Assembly (NCBI GenBank): GCA_016927965.1
Contig: JAFGLP010000190.1
Coordinates: forward strand, 1 to 10,038
Reading direction: 5' to 3'
Source of the DNA: Dehalococcoidia bacterium
GTDB lineage: Bacteria; Chloroflexota; Dehalococcoidia; GIF9; UBA5629
Length of the DNA stretch: 10,038 bases
The position numbers and the translations under genes were made by a program. A model generated the notes under the pieces. It did no database searches, was not told where the DNA came from, and was given only the letters and a program-made list of their open reading frames with translations. Shown one piece after another: positions 1 through 5,664 of the stretch; positions within the stretch are counted from its first letter, which is position 1; each line of letters opens with the position of its first letter.

Positions 1-6
1 AAATAA

Positions 7-77
7 CTGAATAAGCCTTCAAAATCGTTTTTCTATATCCAAATAATCCAAGACGAAACAAAGAAAGGCTTATTCAG
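7..77. repeat. 13-bp inverted repeat pair at the break of hsdM
   Basis: CTGAATAAGCCTT at 7-19 is repeated as its perfect reverse complement at 65-77, separated by 45 bases. The right copy sits about 12 bases outside the last codon that matches HsdM, so it coincides with the point where the gene is broken. It could be the terminal inverted repeats of a very small element, the end of an insertion sequence that extends to the left, or a stem-loop. No target-site duplication could be recognised, because only six bases lie beyond the left copy. Confidence 0.5.
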
Positions 78-533
78 AGGTTTCTTAGTAATAAGATCGA
101 TAAGCTGTCCCAGTCGTTGCTTGTCAAGTGCTGGCCGGGCATAATCCTTGGGGAGCACTCCCTTAAGTGACGGATTGTCCCGCTCGATGGCAGCCATGGC
201 GTCATCAACGAGCTGTCCAATGGTTGGTTGCTTGGCTTGTGCCTTCAGGTATGTCCAGCGCGCTTCTGGCGGCACCCAGAAGATGCTTTTAGCACGGTAC
301 TCGTCGGGATCTTCCGGATCTGCCCCCTGTGCTTTTTCAGCTTCCAGATTGGCATGCTGTTCCGCGAATGCATCCGATATGTACTTCAGAAAGATAAGCC
401 CCAGCACAACATGCTTGTATTCGGCAGCATCCATACTGACTCGTAGTGCATCTGCCATTTGCCATAGCTGGGCTTCATAACCTATAGTCGCAGAATTGTT
501 GTTACTGGTTGATGTCCTGTTTGCCTTGGTCAT
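33..533 (-). pseudogene. hsdM: Truncated type I restriction-modification methyltransferase (HsdM N-terminal part)
   Basis: Full-length HsdM is the SAM-dependent adenine methylase subunit of a type I restriction system and is usually about 480-520 residues. Only 166 codons are open here. Residues about 13-145 match the helical N-terminal HsdM domain, with landmarks such as [33 protein letters not shown] and a final LGQLIDLI. After LIDLI (near base 90) the family sequence stops and an unrelated tail of about 18 residues runs to the stop codon. The SAM-binding motif and the NPPY catalytic motif would lie beyond this point and are absent, so the product cannot methylate. An upstream in-frame GTG at 539 exists, but ATG at 533 has a well-placed GAGG ribosome site and is preferred. 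The fragment has higher G+C than the operon to its right, consistent with a separate origin. HsdR and HsdS are not visible; they could lie outside the window. Confidence 0.8.
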
Positions 534-580
534 AAGCACCTCACAAGTTTGTTAACGATAGTCATTAGCGCTTTCGCTTT

Positions 581-609
581 AGAATACTACAAGACAACAT
601 ACGTTACAA
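581..609 (-). promoter_or_regulatory. Candidate sigma-70 promoter of the hsdM remnant
   Basis: On the minus strand TTGTAA (609-604) and TATTCT (586-581) are separated by exactly 17 bases, a fair match to -35 and -10 boxes. Initiation near base 573 would give a leader of about 40 bases before the ATG at 533. Position and spacing are right, but neither box is perfect. Confidence 0.4.
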
Positions 610-673
610 TAGCTCCTGTCCTTATTTTGACCGGAATTTCAAACAGCAATTATGGCGACCAAAGATAGCGACA

Positions 674-693
674 AGCTAACGGACAGCTAACGG
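674..693 (+). repeat. Direct repeat pair AGCTAACGG, 11-bp period (left candidate arm site)
   Basis: AGCTAACGG occurs at 674-682 and again at 685-693, about one helical turn apart. The same GCTAA core recurs at the same spacing on the other side of the tRNA remnant (870-889). Tandem short repeats beside a tRNA-derived core are typical of the arm-type binding sites of tyrosine integrases. That role is inferred. Confidence 0.4.
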
Positions 694-721
694 GCGGGTT
701 GGGAGACTCTAGTACCGCCCG
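691..721. repeat. GC-rich hairpin
   Basis: CGGGCGG (691-697) pairs perfectly with CCGCCCG (715-721) across a 17-base loop. No T-run follows on either strand, so it is not a standard intrinsic terminator. It lies between the candidate arm repeats and the tRNA remnant and may belong to a recombination site. Its function is unknown. Confidence 0.35.
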
Positions 722-810
722 GGATATTCAGGGATAAAACACTCGTGAGCTCACAACCAAATGGGATTGTTTTTACGTCGAAATGTCTTTTCGGGACACT
801 ATTCACTAAA

Positions 811-855
811 TTTGTAAACCGCTGGTCGTCAGTTCGAATTTGACCGCTGGCTCCA
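811..855 (+). other. 3' part of tRNA-Thr(TGT), integrative-element attachment-site remnant
   Basis: The segment can be folded as the 3' part of a tRNA. It has an anticodon loop TTTGTAA (811-817, anticodon TGT at 813-815), the 3' strand of the anticodon stem ACCGC (818-822), a 5-base variable region, a T arm with GTCAG/TTGAC stem (828-832/840-844) around TTCGAAT, the 3' acceptor strand CGCTGGC (845-851), discriminator T and encoded CCA (853-855). The 5' half is missing: bases 806-810 (CTAAA) do not pair with the anticodon stem, and no D arm precedes it. A break at the anticodon loop is the standard outcome of integration by a tyrosine recombinase using the tRNA 3' end as att core. In the usual geometry the element lies to the left of such a truncated copy and the original chromosome to the right, which would place hsdM on the element. 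Confidence 0.75.
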
Positions 856-869
856 TTTAAACCACTTTC

Positions 870-889
870 TTTTGCTAACATTTTGCTAA
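870..889 (+). repeat. Direct repeat pair TTTTGCTAA, 11-bp period (right candidate arm site)
   Basis: TTTTGCTAA is present at 870-878 and 881-889, starting 15 bases after the CCA end of the tRNA remnant. It shares the GCTAA core and 11-bp spacing with the pair at 674-693. It is a candidate integrase arm-type site. Confidence 0.4.
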
Positions 890-939
890 TGCCTTCATTT
901 GTTACAACTCAGGGTACAGCATCATATTCAGCTATCGCA

Positions 940-1065
940 TTACTGCTCATTGTAGACTTCCAATGACATGGCTTTATGAAAGGTAAATGCTGGACTTGTA
1001 TATGCCGGTAGATCACTCACAATGTTAAAATGCGCGGCGTATAACAGTATAAGACCTGAAAACAT
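940..1065 (-). pseudogene. Short coding-like open frame, possible gene remnant
   Basis: An ATG-started frame of 41 codons ends in TAA. The C-terminal half (SDLPAYTSPAFTFHKAMSLE and a short tail) reads like ordinary protein rather than shadow sequence. There is no ribosome binding site before the ATG, so it is more likely a decayed fragment than an expressed gene. I do not recognise the family. It lies between the tRNA remnant and the 3' end of the TRAP operon. Confidence 0.2.
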
Positions 1066-1070
1066 ATGTC

Positions 1071-1200
1071 TCAAATTGTAAAACCGGGGTCTTTCGTTAT
1101 ATCGGTCAGCCTGATTGCTTCATGGTACATGTTTTCCGCCGCTCCAGCTGGACTAATGCAGGTTGATATTTTCCCGTGGGGGGTTATTTTAAAAAGAAGC
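1071..1200 (-). pseudogene. Coding-like fragment, weakly beta-propeller (NHL/SMP-30)-like
   Basis: In the frame shifted by one base from dctM, an uninterrupted stretch reads FKITPHGKISTCISPAGA and then continues through YHEAIRLTDITKDPGF to a TGA at 1071-1073. The KITPxGKIST pattern resembles blades of NHL or SMP-30/gluconolactonase propellers, but this is a weak resemblance over a very short length. There is no convincing start: the frame runs back into the dctM 3' end, where a TTG at 1211 is the only candidate. It is best read as a truncated remnant joined to the end of dctM, or as chance. Confidence 0.2.
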
Positions 1201-1203
1201 CGC

Positions 1204-2529
1204 TCACCCAATAAGGTCAGGCAAAATAGTGACCAAGCGTGGGAATATTAATATAAGAGCAAGGCAGAGGATCTGAATTCCAGCAAAGGGAAGAGCACCG
1301 AGCATAACATCCGTCATTGATATGTTATAGTCTTCCGGTAGACCTTTTATCACGGACCTTATATAAAACAGGCCGAATCCATAGGGCGGAGATATATTGG
1401 CTGTCTGCATTGTAATCATGAATAATACGCCAAAAACATAAGGGTCGAAACCTAATGTTTTTACAACATTTATAAAAATTGGCCCGAGTATCAAGGTGAT
1501 GGCAGTAGCATCCATAAGCATTCCGGCCAAAAGAAGTATTAATTGCATAATTATCACTACGACTATTCCTCCACCCGGCACTGCCATGGCCAGGCTCCGT
1601 GCCAGATCCGCAGCGCCTATTCCGGCATACACCGCAGTAAAACAACCAACACCAATAAACATCCATCCTAACATGCAGGTGAATCTGAGTGTCATAAACG
1701 TTGACTGCCATAGCATTTTCCACTCAAGGCGTTTCTTTAAAGCACTGCATATCAATGCACCGGTAACTCCTACTGCAGAGGCCTCCATTGGCGTAACTGC
1801 TCCTGAATAAATACCGATCAGCATGGCCAGAAGAAGGAATAAGGGCGCGATCACGCCCTTTAACGTGGAAAACCTCACACTCCAGTTTATTCCGGCTTCC
1901 GGAGGAGCTGGTGGACCGAGTTCCGGCTTAAAGCCGCATCTTATTCCGATGTATATCATATACAGAGCAGCGAGTAGAAAGCCCGGAATAAACGAATCCA
2001 GATACATGGTACCGACTGAAAGTCCGGTTACGGAGCAAAATGTAATCATGCCTACACTGGGTGGAATAAGGAATGCCAGGAGACCACCGGATATTATGCA
2101 GCCGACGGCCAGTCGTTTGTCATAGCCTCGTTTCATGAGCGGAGGAAGGGCTACAGTGGTAAGGGTGAAGATAGAAGCAATAAGGTCTCCGCATATTGCC
2201 CCCCAGAATGCGGATAAGAGCACAGTTCCCATGGCCAGGCCACCACGCACATTTCCCAGCCATGCATACATAGCTTTGAACAGGTCATTGGCGATGCCGG
2301 ACTCATTAATAATCCAACCCATTAAGATAAATAACGGTATTGCAACCAGATTTGTATTCTGTAGAGTGGTAAAGGAAGCTATAGCCAGTATAGGCAAATG
2401 GTCAATTCCCCAAAAGGCAATGGTAAATATTACTGCCACTGCGCCTATCGAGAAAGCAACAGGCATTCCTGTCGCCAACAGCGCAAATAGACTGATAAAT
2501 AGGATTATCGTTATAAATTCAATGCTCAC
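1204..2529 (-). CDS. dctM: TRAP transporter large permease, DctM family
   Basis: This is the membrane subunit that carries the substrate across the inner membrane, driven by an ion gradient, together with the small subunit DctQ. The 441-residue length is normal for the family. It is hydrophobic throughout with roughly a dozen membrane segments. Family motifs include AIPLFILMG (63-71), LIPPSVGM (154-161), YSGAVTPMEASAVG (241-254), MLMDATAITLILGP (337-350) and ISPPYGFGLF (379-388). Translation appears to start at GTG (2529-2527), lying inside the last codons of dctQ, with an 11-base overlap and a GAGGGG sequence about 13 bases upstream. This suggests translational coupling. It is the last gene of the operon, and no clear intrinsic terminator follows. 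The closest alternative, a tripartite tricarboxylate (TctA) permease, is less likely given these motifs and the neighbouring dctP and dctQ. Confidence 0.95.
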   Translation of the reverse strand: MSIEFITIILFISLFALLATGMPVAFSIGAVAVIFTIAFWGIDHLPILAIASFTTLQNTNLVAIPLFILMGWIINESGIANDLFKAMYAWLGNVRGGLAMGTVLLSAFWGAICGDLIASIFTLTTVALPPLMKRGYDKRLAVGCIISGGLLAFLIPPSVGMITFCSVTGLSVGTMYLDSFIPGFLLAALYMIYIGIRCGFKPELGPPAPPEAGINWSVRFSTLKGVIAPLFLLLAMLIGIYSGAVTPMEASAVGVTGALICSALKKRLEWKMLWQSTFMTLRFTCMLGWMFIGVGCFTAVYAGIGAADLARSLAMAVPGGGIVVVIIMQLILLLAGMLMDATAITLILGPIFINVVKTLGFDPYVFGVLFMITMQTANISPPYGFGLFYIRSVIKGLPEDYNISMTDVMLGALPFAGIQILCLALILIFPRLVTILPDLIG

Positions 2530-3043
2530 GGCTAGCTTTTTTCCCCTCTCTTATGATATGGATATTACGGACAAAATTGACTATACCCTGGACTAAAAGT
2601 AAAACGACACCTATAGCAAGGGCTATTTTCTTGGGGTAGATCGGACCGTGGAAGGGATAATTGCCGTATGTTTCTTTGATTGCTGCTGAGTCCCAGGCCA
2701 TTTTTATTGTTGCTATGGCGAGCATAGTGGTAAAAAACAGGAAAACCACAAAAGTTGCCACATCGCTAATTGCTTTTCCCCTGTCACTCCAGCGACCATA
2801 CAGCAGGTCCAGCCTGATATGGGAATTTACAGATAATACGTATCCACCGGATACTGTTGCCACTGGAATAAAAAGAAGTAACAGGACTTGCCAACCCCAT
2901 ACTGTAGGCTGATGTAGCACGTACCTCATTATAACACCGTACAGAGTCAGGGCCAGGATAGGGAGAATGAGGAAGGCCATGGCCTTAGCAATCCAGGTGT
3001 TAGTTTTATCAATAATACGACCTAAGGCAATAAATATCTTCAT
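2519..3043 (-). CDS. dctQ: TRAP transporter small permease, DctQ family
   Basis: The small membrane subunit of the TRAP transporter binds DctM and is required for transport. The 174-residue protein has four predicted hydrophobic segments (about residues 20-40, 50-72, 90-113 and 136-157). It has the family pattern RYVLHQPTVWGWQ in the first half, followed by GGYVLSVNSHIRLDLLYGR. An in-frame GTG lies three codons upstream at 3052, but its only purine-rich stretch is too close. ATG at 3043 is preceded by GGCGGTG at a suitable distance of six bases, so it was chosen. The gene lies about 43 bases after dctP, and its end overlaps the start of dctM. Confidence 0.92.
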   Translation of the reverse strand: MKIFIALGRIIDKTNTWIAKAMAFLILPILALTLYGVIMRYVLHQPTVWGWQVLLLLFIPVATVSGGYVLSVNSHIRLDLLYGRWSDRGKAISDVATFVVFLFFTTMLAIATIKMAWDSAAIKETYGNYPFHGPIYPKKIALAIGVVLLLVQGIVNFVRNIHIIREGKKASREH

Positions 3044-3086
3044 GTTTTTCACCGCCTTTTACAGTATGAGGTTGGCAATTTTCATA

Positions 3087-4148
3087 TCACCAGGCTATAC
3101 CATTATCATCCAGCCATTTCTTGTATATTTCAATTGCTTCGGCAGAACGTGCACCCATACCGGCTACTTCATCCCAGTAACTTCGTGATGCAGTTCTGAG
3201 TTTAGCTTGCTCTTCAGCAGACAGAGTTATAAATTCAACTCCGTATTCTTTTGCTGCGGCCATTGCCTGGTTTTCTGCCTCTGTTACCGGACCGAATAAT
3301 TCGGGCATATTGGCAGTGACATGGTCTTGAATTTTCTGCTGCAGGTCAGGTCCCAAAGCATCCCATGCCTTCGCATTTACCATTACTGGAAGGCAACAGG
3401 GGAAGATTTGTGGAAGCGAGACATATTTGATGACTTCTTTAAGATTTCTGGCTTCCAACCCCGAAGGAGAGAAAGCGATACCATCAATTGTACCGAGCTT
3501 CATGCCCATGTAAACATCTCCACCTGCGGGCATTTCGGCAGGGATTACTCCAAATTGCGCAAGAAACAAAAGTGATGGAGCAAACCAAACCATCTTGCCT
3601 TTAAGATCATCCATGACATTAATTGGGAAATTTGTCTGTAAAGCAATTGTCCCATGGTAACTCGGAGCTATGTAGTGGAAACCGGCTTCCGCATACTCTT
3701 CCCTCATTATATCGGTCAATCCATAGTTCGCGTGCAGGTCCCAGAGTTCTTCTGCAGTCCTTACCCCACAGGGCATTTCTGAGGCTAATGTGGCCGGTGC
3801 CAGACCGGCGACAAAGCCGCCAATGGGTTCGCCCATTTCGACAGCGCCGCTTCTTACCGCTTCAGCAATTTCGTCAGGGCCACAAATGATCCCTAATGGG
3901 TATGTTTCTACTTGAACTTTTCCTTCACTTCCCTCTTCGATTAATTTTGCTATTCCCAAATCTACAACCTGATATACAACCTCAGGCTCAGTGGTAACAG
4001 TTACAAATCTCCACTTGAATACTTCATCAGATGGAGTTGTATCCGGAGTCTGGGCCGGAGTTGTATCCGGGGATGAACATGCTACCAGGAGTAAACTGGA
4101 TACTACTATGATACTAATTAACATTCCTAATAAGCGTGTAAATTTCAT
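3087..4148 (-). CDS. dctP: TRAP transporter substrate-binding lipoprotein, DctP family
   Basis: This extracytoplasmic receptor captures the substrate for the DctQM permease. The 353-residue protein begins with a lipoprotein signal peptide (charged MKFTR, hydrophobic core, lipobox LVAC with Cys24). A Thr/Pro-rich linker then contains two copies of PDTTP (about 28-39) before the globular domain starts near residue 43. Family landmarks are DLKGKM (181-186), GGDVYMGMKLGTIDGIAF (209-226) and LKEVIKYVSLPQ (236-247). In most DctP proteins an Arg follows the LKGLKI-type motif and salt-bridges the ligand carboxylate. Here the matching stretch is KMVWFAP, with no Arg. The ligand may therefore be held differently or may not be a simple carboxylate, though this rests on a by-eye alignment. 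The start is firm: ATG with GGAGGTGA four bases upstream. Lipid anchoring fits a Gram-positive or other organism that tethers its receptors. Confidence 0.92.
   Translation of the reverse strand: MKFTRLLGMLISIIVVSSLLLVACSSPDTTPAQTPDTTPSDEVFKWRFVTVTTEPEVVYQVVDLGIAKLIEEGSEGKVQVETYPLGIICGPDEIAEAVRSGAVEMGEPIGGFVAGLAPATLASEMPCGVRTAEELWDLHANYGLTDIMREEYAEAGFHYIAPSYHGTIALQTNFPINVMDDLKGKMVWFAPSLLFLAQFGVIPAEMPAGGDVYMGMKLGTIDGIAFSPSGLEARNLKEVIKYVSLPQIFPCCLPVMVNAKAWDALGPDLQQKIQDHVTANMPELFGPVTEAENQAMAAAKEYGVEFITLSAEEQAKLRTASRSYWDEVAGMGARSAEAIEIYKKWLDDNGIAW
4033..4070. repeat. 14-bp direct repeat in the dctP linker
   Basis: GGAGTTGTATCCGG occurs at 4033-4046 and 4057-4070, a period of 24 bases or eight codons. 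It encodes the duplicated PDTTP unit of the linker after the lipid-anchored cysteine. Such in-frame repeats can change in number by slippage without affecting the folded domain. Confidence 0.7.
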
Positions 4149-4253
4149 TTGCTCACCTCCATATAAAAATCAAATATGTGCAACCACTTTTATCCTTTTA
4201 CAATTCAACACCTCCTGTGTTAGAAATCATCTTCTATGAAATCTTGCGATACC
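4149..4253 (-). promoter_or_regulatory. Leader region of dctP with two strong ribosome binding sites
   Basis: The SDR-to-dctP gap is 248 bases, unusually long inside an operon; this is its dctP-proximal part. Besides the GGAGGTGA that serves dctP (4160-4153), a second strong site AGGAGGTG lies at 4216-4209. Five bases after it come TTG and an immediate TAA (4203-4198), a start-stop arrangement. Another frame from TTG at 4208 gives a 12-codon peptide. This may be a translational attenuation leader, a standby ribosome site or the scar of a lost gene. A TTGACT box (near 4275) exists, but no good -10 box was found at the right spacing. Confidence 0.3.
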
Positions 4254-4334
4254 TCAATCGTTTTCAGTCAAATTAATGGCACCTGATGGATATTCCTTAT
4301 GTAATACTTCAATAATGTCCGGATCAATGCTCAT
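4254..4334 (-). CDS. Possible 26-residue small ORF upstream of dctP
   Basis: The frame runs ATG to TGA and encodes an acidic peptide beginning MSIDPDIIEVLHKEYPSGA and ending in TEND. The reading frame stays open for about 11 codons before the ATG (SRNKADSLIS), and the composition looks like genuine protein. No ribosome binding site precedes the ATG, so this is either a weakly translated leader peptide or the C-terminal remnant of a lost gene between the dehydrogenase and dctP. I do not recognise the family. Confidence 0.25.
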   Translation of the reverse strand: MSIDPDIIEVLHKEYPSGAINLTEND

Positions 4335-4342
4335 ACTTATAA

Positions 4343-4387
4343 GACTATCGGCTTTATTTCGCGAACTCTATTACGAAATGACTATCG
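4343..4387. repeat. Direct repeat GACTATCG around an inverted repeat
   Basis: GACTATCG occurs at 4343-4350 and 4380-4387. Between them ATTTCG (4356-4361) pairs with CGAAAT (4374-4379), and TTCGCGAA (4358-4365) is itself a palindrome. The block begins just after the dehydrogenase stop codon. It may be a protein-binding site or a weak hairpin. No T-run follows on the minus strand, so it is not a canonical terminator. Confidence 0.3.
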
Positions 4388-4396
4388 CCGCTCCAA

Positions 4397-5269
4397 TTAT
4401 TTTATTCCTGCCATCGGGGGAATGACCTCGATAAGTTCGTCAACTGTCCATTTGCCCATTTTACGGATAAACATATGAGGACCTGGCAATTGTAATGGTC
4501 TATTAAAAATGCAGAGGTCGCCGGCACAGGTGTAGATAAACTGGCCGGTTATTTTTTGAGCTTCATCTGTGGCTAGATAGACCATTATCGGTGCAACCAG
4601 GTCAGCCTCCTCTGTCATCCCTCCGCCAAACCTGGGCCTTGCCTCCGGGAAAAGCTTTGTTATTGCACTGGGTAGTATTGCATTGACTGTTATGCCATAT
4701 TCTCCCAGTTCTGCAGATAGTGTTGCCGTTAAACCAAGAATTCCTGCTTTGGCAGCAGCATATGCCCCTAAAGTGATACCTAATTTTATGCCGGGGCCGA
4801 AGCCGTAGGAGAAGGCAGCCTGAGAGGCGATATTGATTATTCTGCCGCTATTTTGTTGTTTCATGTGTACGGCAGCTGCTTTAATACAGTTGAAATGTCC
4901 TTTTAAGTGAACACCTATAATTGAATCCCATTCTTCTTCTGTCATGTGAGTAATAGATTCCACCTTCTTCATATTGCCAGCGCAATTAACCAGAATATCA
5001 ATTCGACCGAAATTGTCGATCGCTGTTTTAATGACATTCTCACTGCCTTTCATTGTGTGAACACCATCGTAATTGGCAACGGCAGTACCATTGCCTTTTT
5101 TAATTTCATCGACAACCTTATCAGCTAAACTGCTGCCGTCAGGGTTACGACTGAAATCGTTTACTACTACCTTGGCTCCTTCAGCAGCCATTCCCGAAGC
5201 TACTGCTTTGCCAATTTCACCTCCTGCTCCGGTTATCACCGCTACCTTACCCTGCAATCTTTGAGTCAT
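4397..5269 (-). CDS. Short-chain dehydrogenase, MFE-2 3-hydroxyacyl-CoA dehydrogenase-like
   Basis: This is a cytoplasmic NAD(P)-dependent oxidoreductase of the SDR superfamily, 290 residues (slightly long for a classical SDR). The Rossmann start is VAVITGAGGEIG (9-20), with NCAG at 95-98. Catalytic residues are Ser149 in NIASQAA, Tyr170 and Lys174 in YAAAK. The pattern VVVNDF, ADKVVDEI, TAVANYD, FGRIDILVNCAG and VHLKGHF closely follows the (3R)-hydroxyacyl-CoA dehydrogenase domain of peroxisomal-type multifunctional enzyme 2, where His also replaces the usual Asn of VNLKG. This suggests a hydroxyacyl-CoA substrate, but specificity is inferred. The third glycine of TGxxxGxG is replaced by Glu18. 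The C-terminal 35 residues (after ICTCAGD-like strand, about 250-290) extend past the core fold. The start is firm: ATG with GAGGAGGT nine bases upstream. Its place among CoA-thioester enzymes supports a role in a beta-oxidation-like step. Confidence 0.88.
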   Translation of the reverse strand: MTQRLQGKVAVITGAGGEIGKAVASGMAAEGAKVVVNDFSRNPDGSSLADKVVDEIKKGNGTAVANYDGVHTMKGSENVIKTAIDNFGRIDILVNCAGNMKKVESITHMTEEEWDSIIGVHLKGHFNCIKAAAVHMKQQNSGRIINIASQAAFSYGFGPGIKLGITLGAYAAAKAGILGLTATLSAELGEYGITVNAILPSAITKLFPEARPRFGGGMTEEADLVAPIMVYLATDEAQKITGQFIYTCAGDLCIFNRPLQLPGPHMFIRKMGKWTVDELIEVIPPMAGIK

Positions 5270-5664
5270 GGCTTTAATACCTCCTCGTATCGTATTTATA
5301 TGTGAAATGCATAATACTTATAATAATGATATTTGTTGTGACGGTCTGCCATCTTTCTGATAACAGATAACCACAAATAGGCGGGGATTGTAATGCTGCA
5401 CTGGATGAAAGTGGTAAAAATTGTCGGGATATACCTTACCCAAGACGGGCAGGTAAGCATTATAGGATGTTCACAGTATACGTGCCCAAACTGATTGTTA
5501 GTGATAATGCCATGCTTTAACATAATAGCTGCTGCCAATCTCCCAACTCACATTCTTAATTGATAAATCCTATAAAACAACTGATTTACTGAATTCAGGC
5601 CGTCCAGTTTCAATAACTCAGAACATTAACTTCAAATATAAGACGTTTGGCCTTTTTTATTCCC
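5270..5664. other. 395-bp intergenic gap inside the operon
   Basis: This is the longest gap between operon genes and is AT-rich. It holds the ribosome site for the dehydrogenase, a tandem GATAAC pair (5359-5364, 5366-5371) and a small hairpin (CTTACC 5435-5440 with GGTAAG 5452-5457, 11-base loop). An 80-codon TTG-started minus-strand frame (5538-5296) has one hydrophobic stretch and two Cys, but no usable ribosome site. I do not call it a gene. No convincing promoter or intrinsic terminator was found. The gap may hide a separate promoter for the dehydrogenase-TRAP part or mark a deleted gene. Confidence 0.4.

Noticed and set aside
687..881. 64-residue minus-strand frame containing GASGQIRTDDQRFTN
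   Set aside because: This is the well-known spurious translation of the antisense strand of a tRNA 3' end. It overlaps the tRNA-Thr remnant at 811-855.
1171..1210. Possible terminator after dctM (T5 run near the stop codon)
   Set aside because: The T-run is not preceded by a convincing GC-rich stem, so an intrinsic terminator cannot be supported.
1066..1251. 61-residue plus-strand frame with a hydrophobic stretch
   Set aside because: It has no ribosome binding site, runs antisense into the 3' end of dctM, and competes with a more protein-like minus-strand frame.
5296..5538. 80-residue minus-strand frame between the CoA-transferase and the dehydrogenase
   Set aside because: TTG start with no properly spaced ribosome site, a tail rich in Tyr, His and Lys from AT-rich DNA, and no recognised family. 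It is kept only as a note in the intergenic entry.
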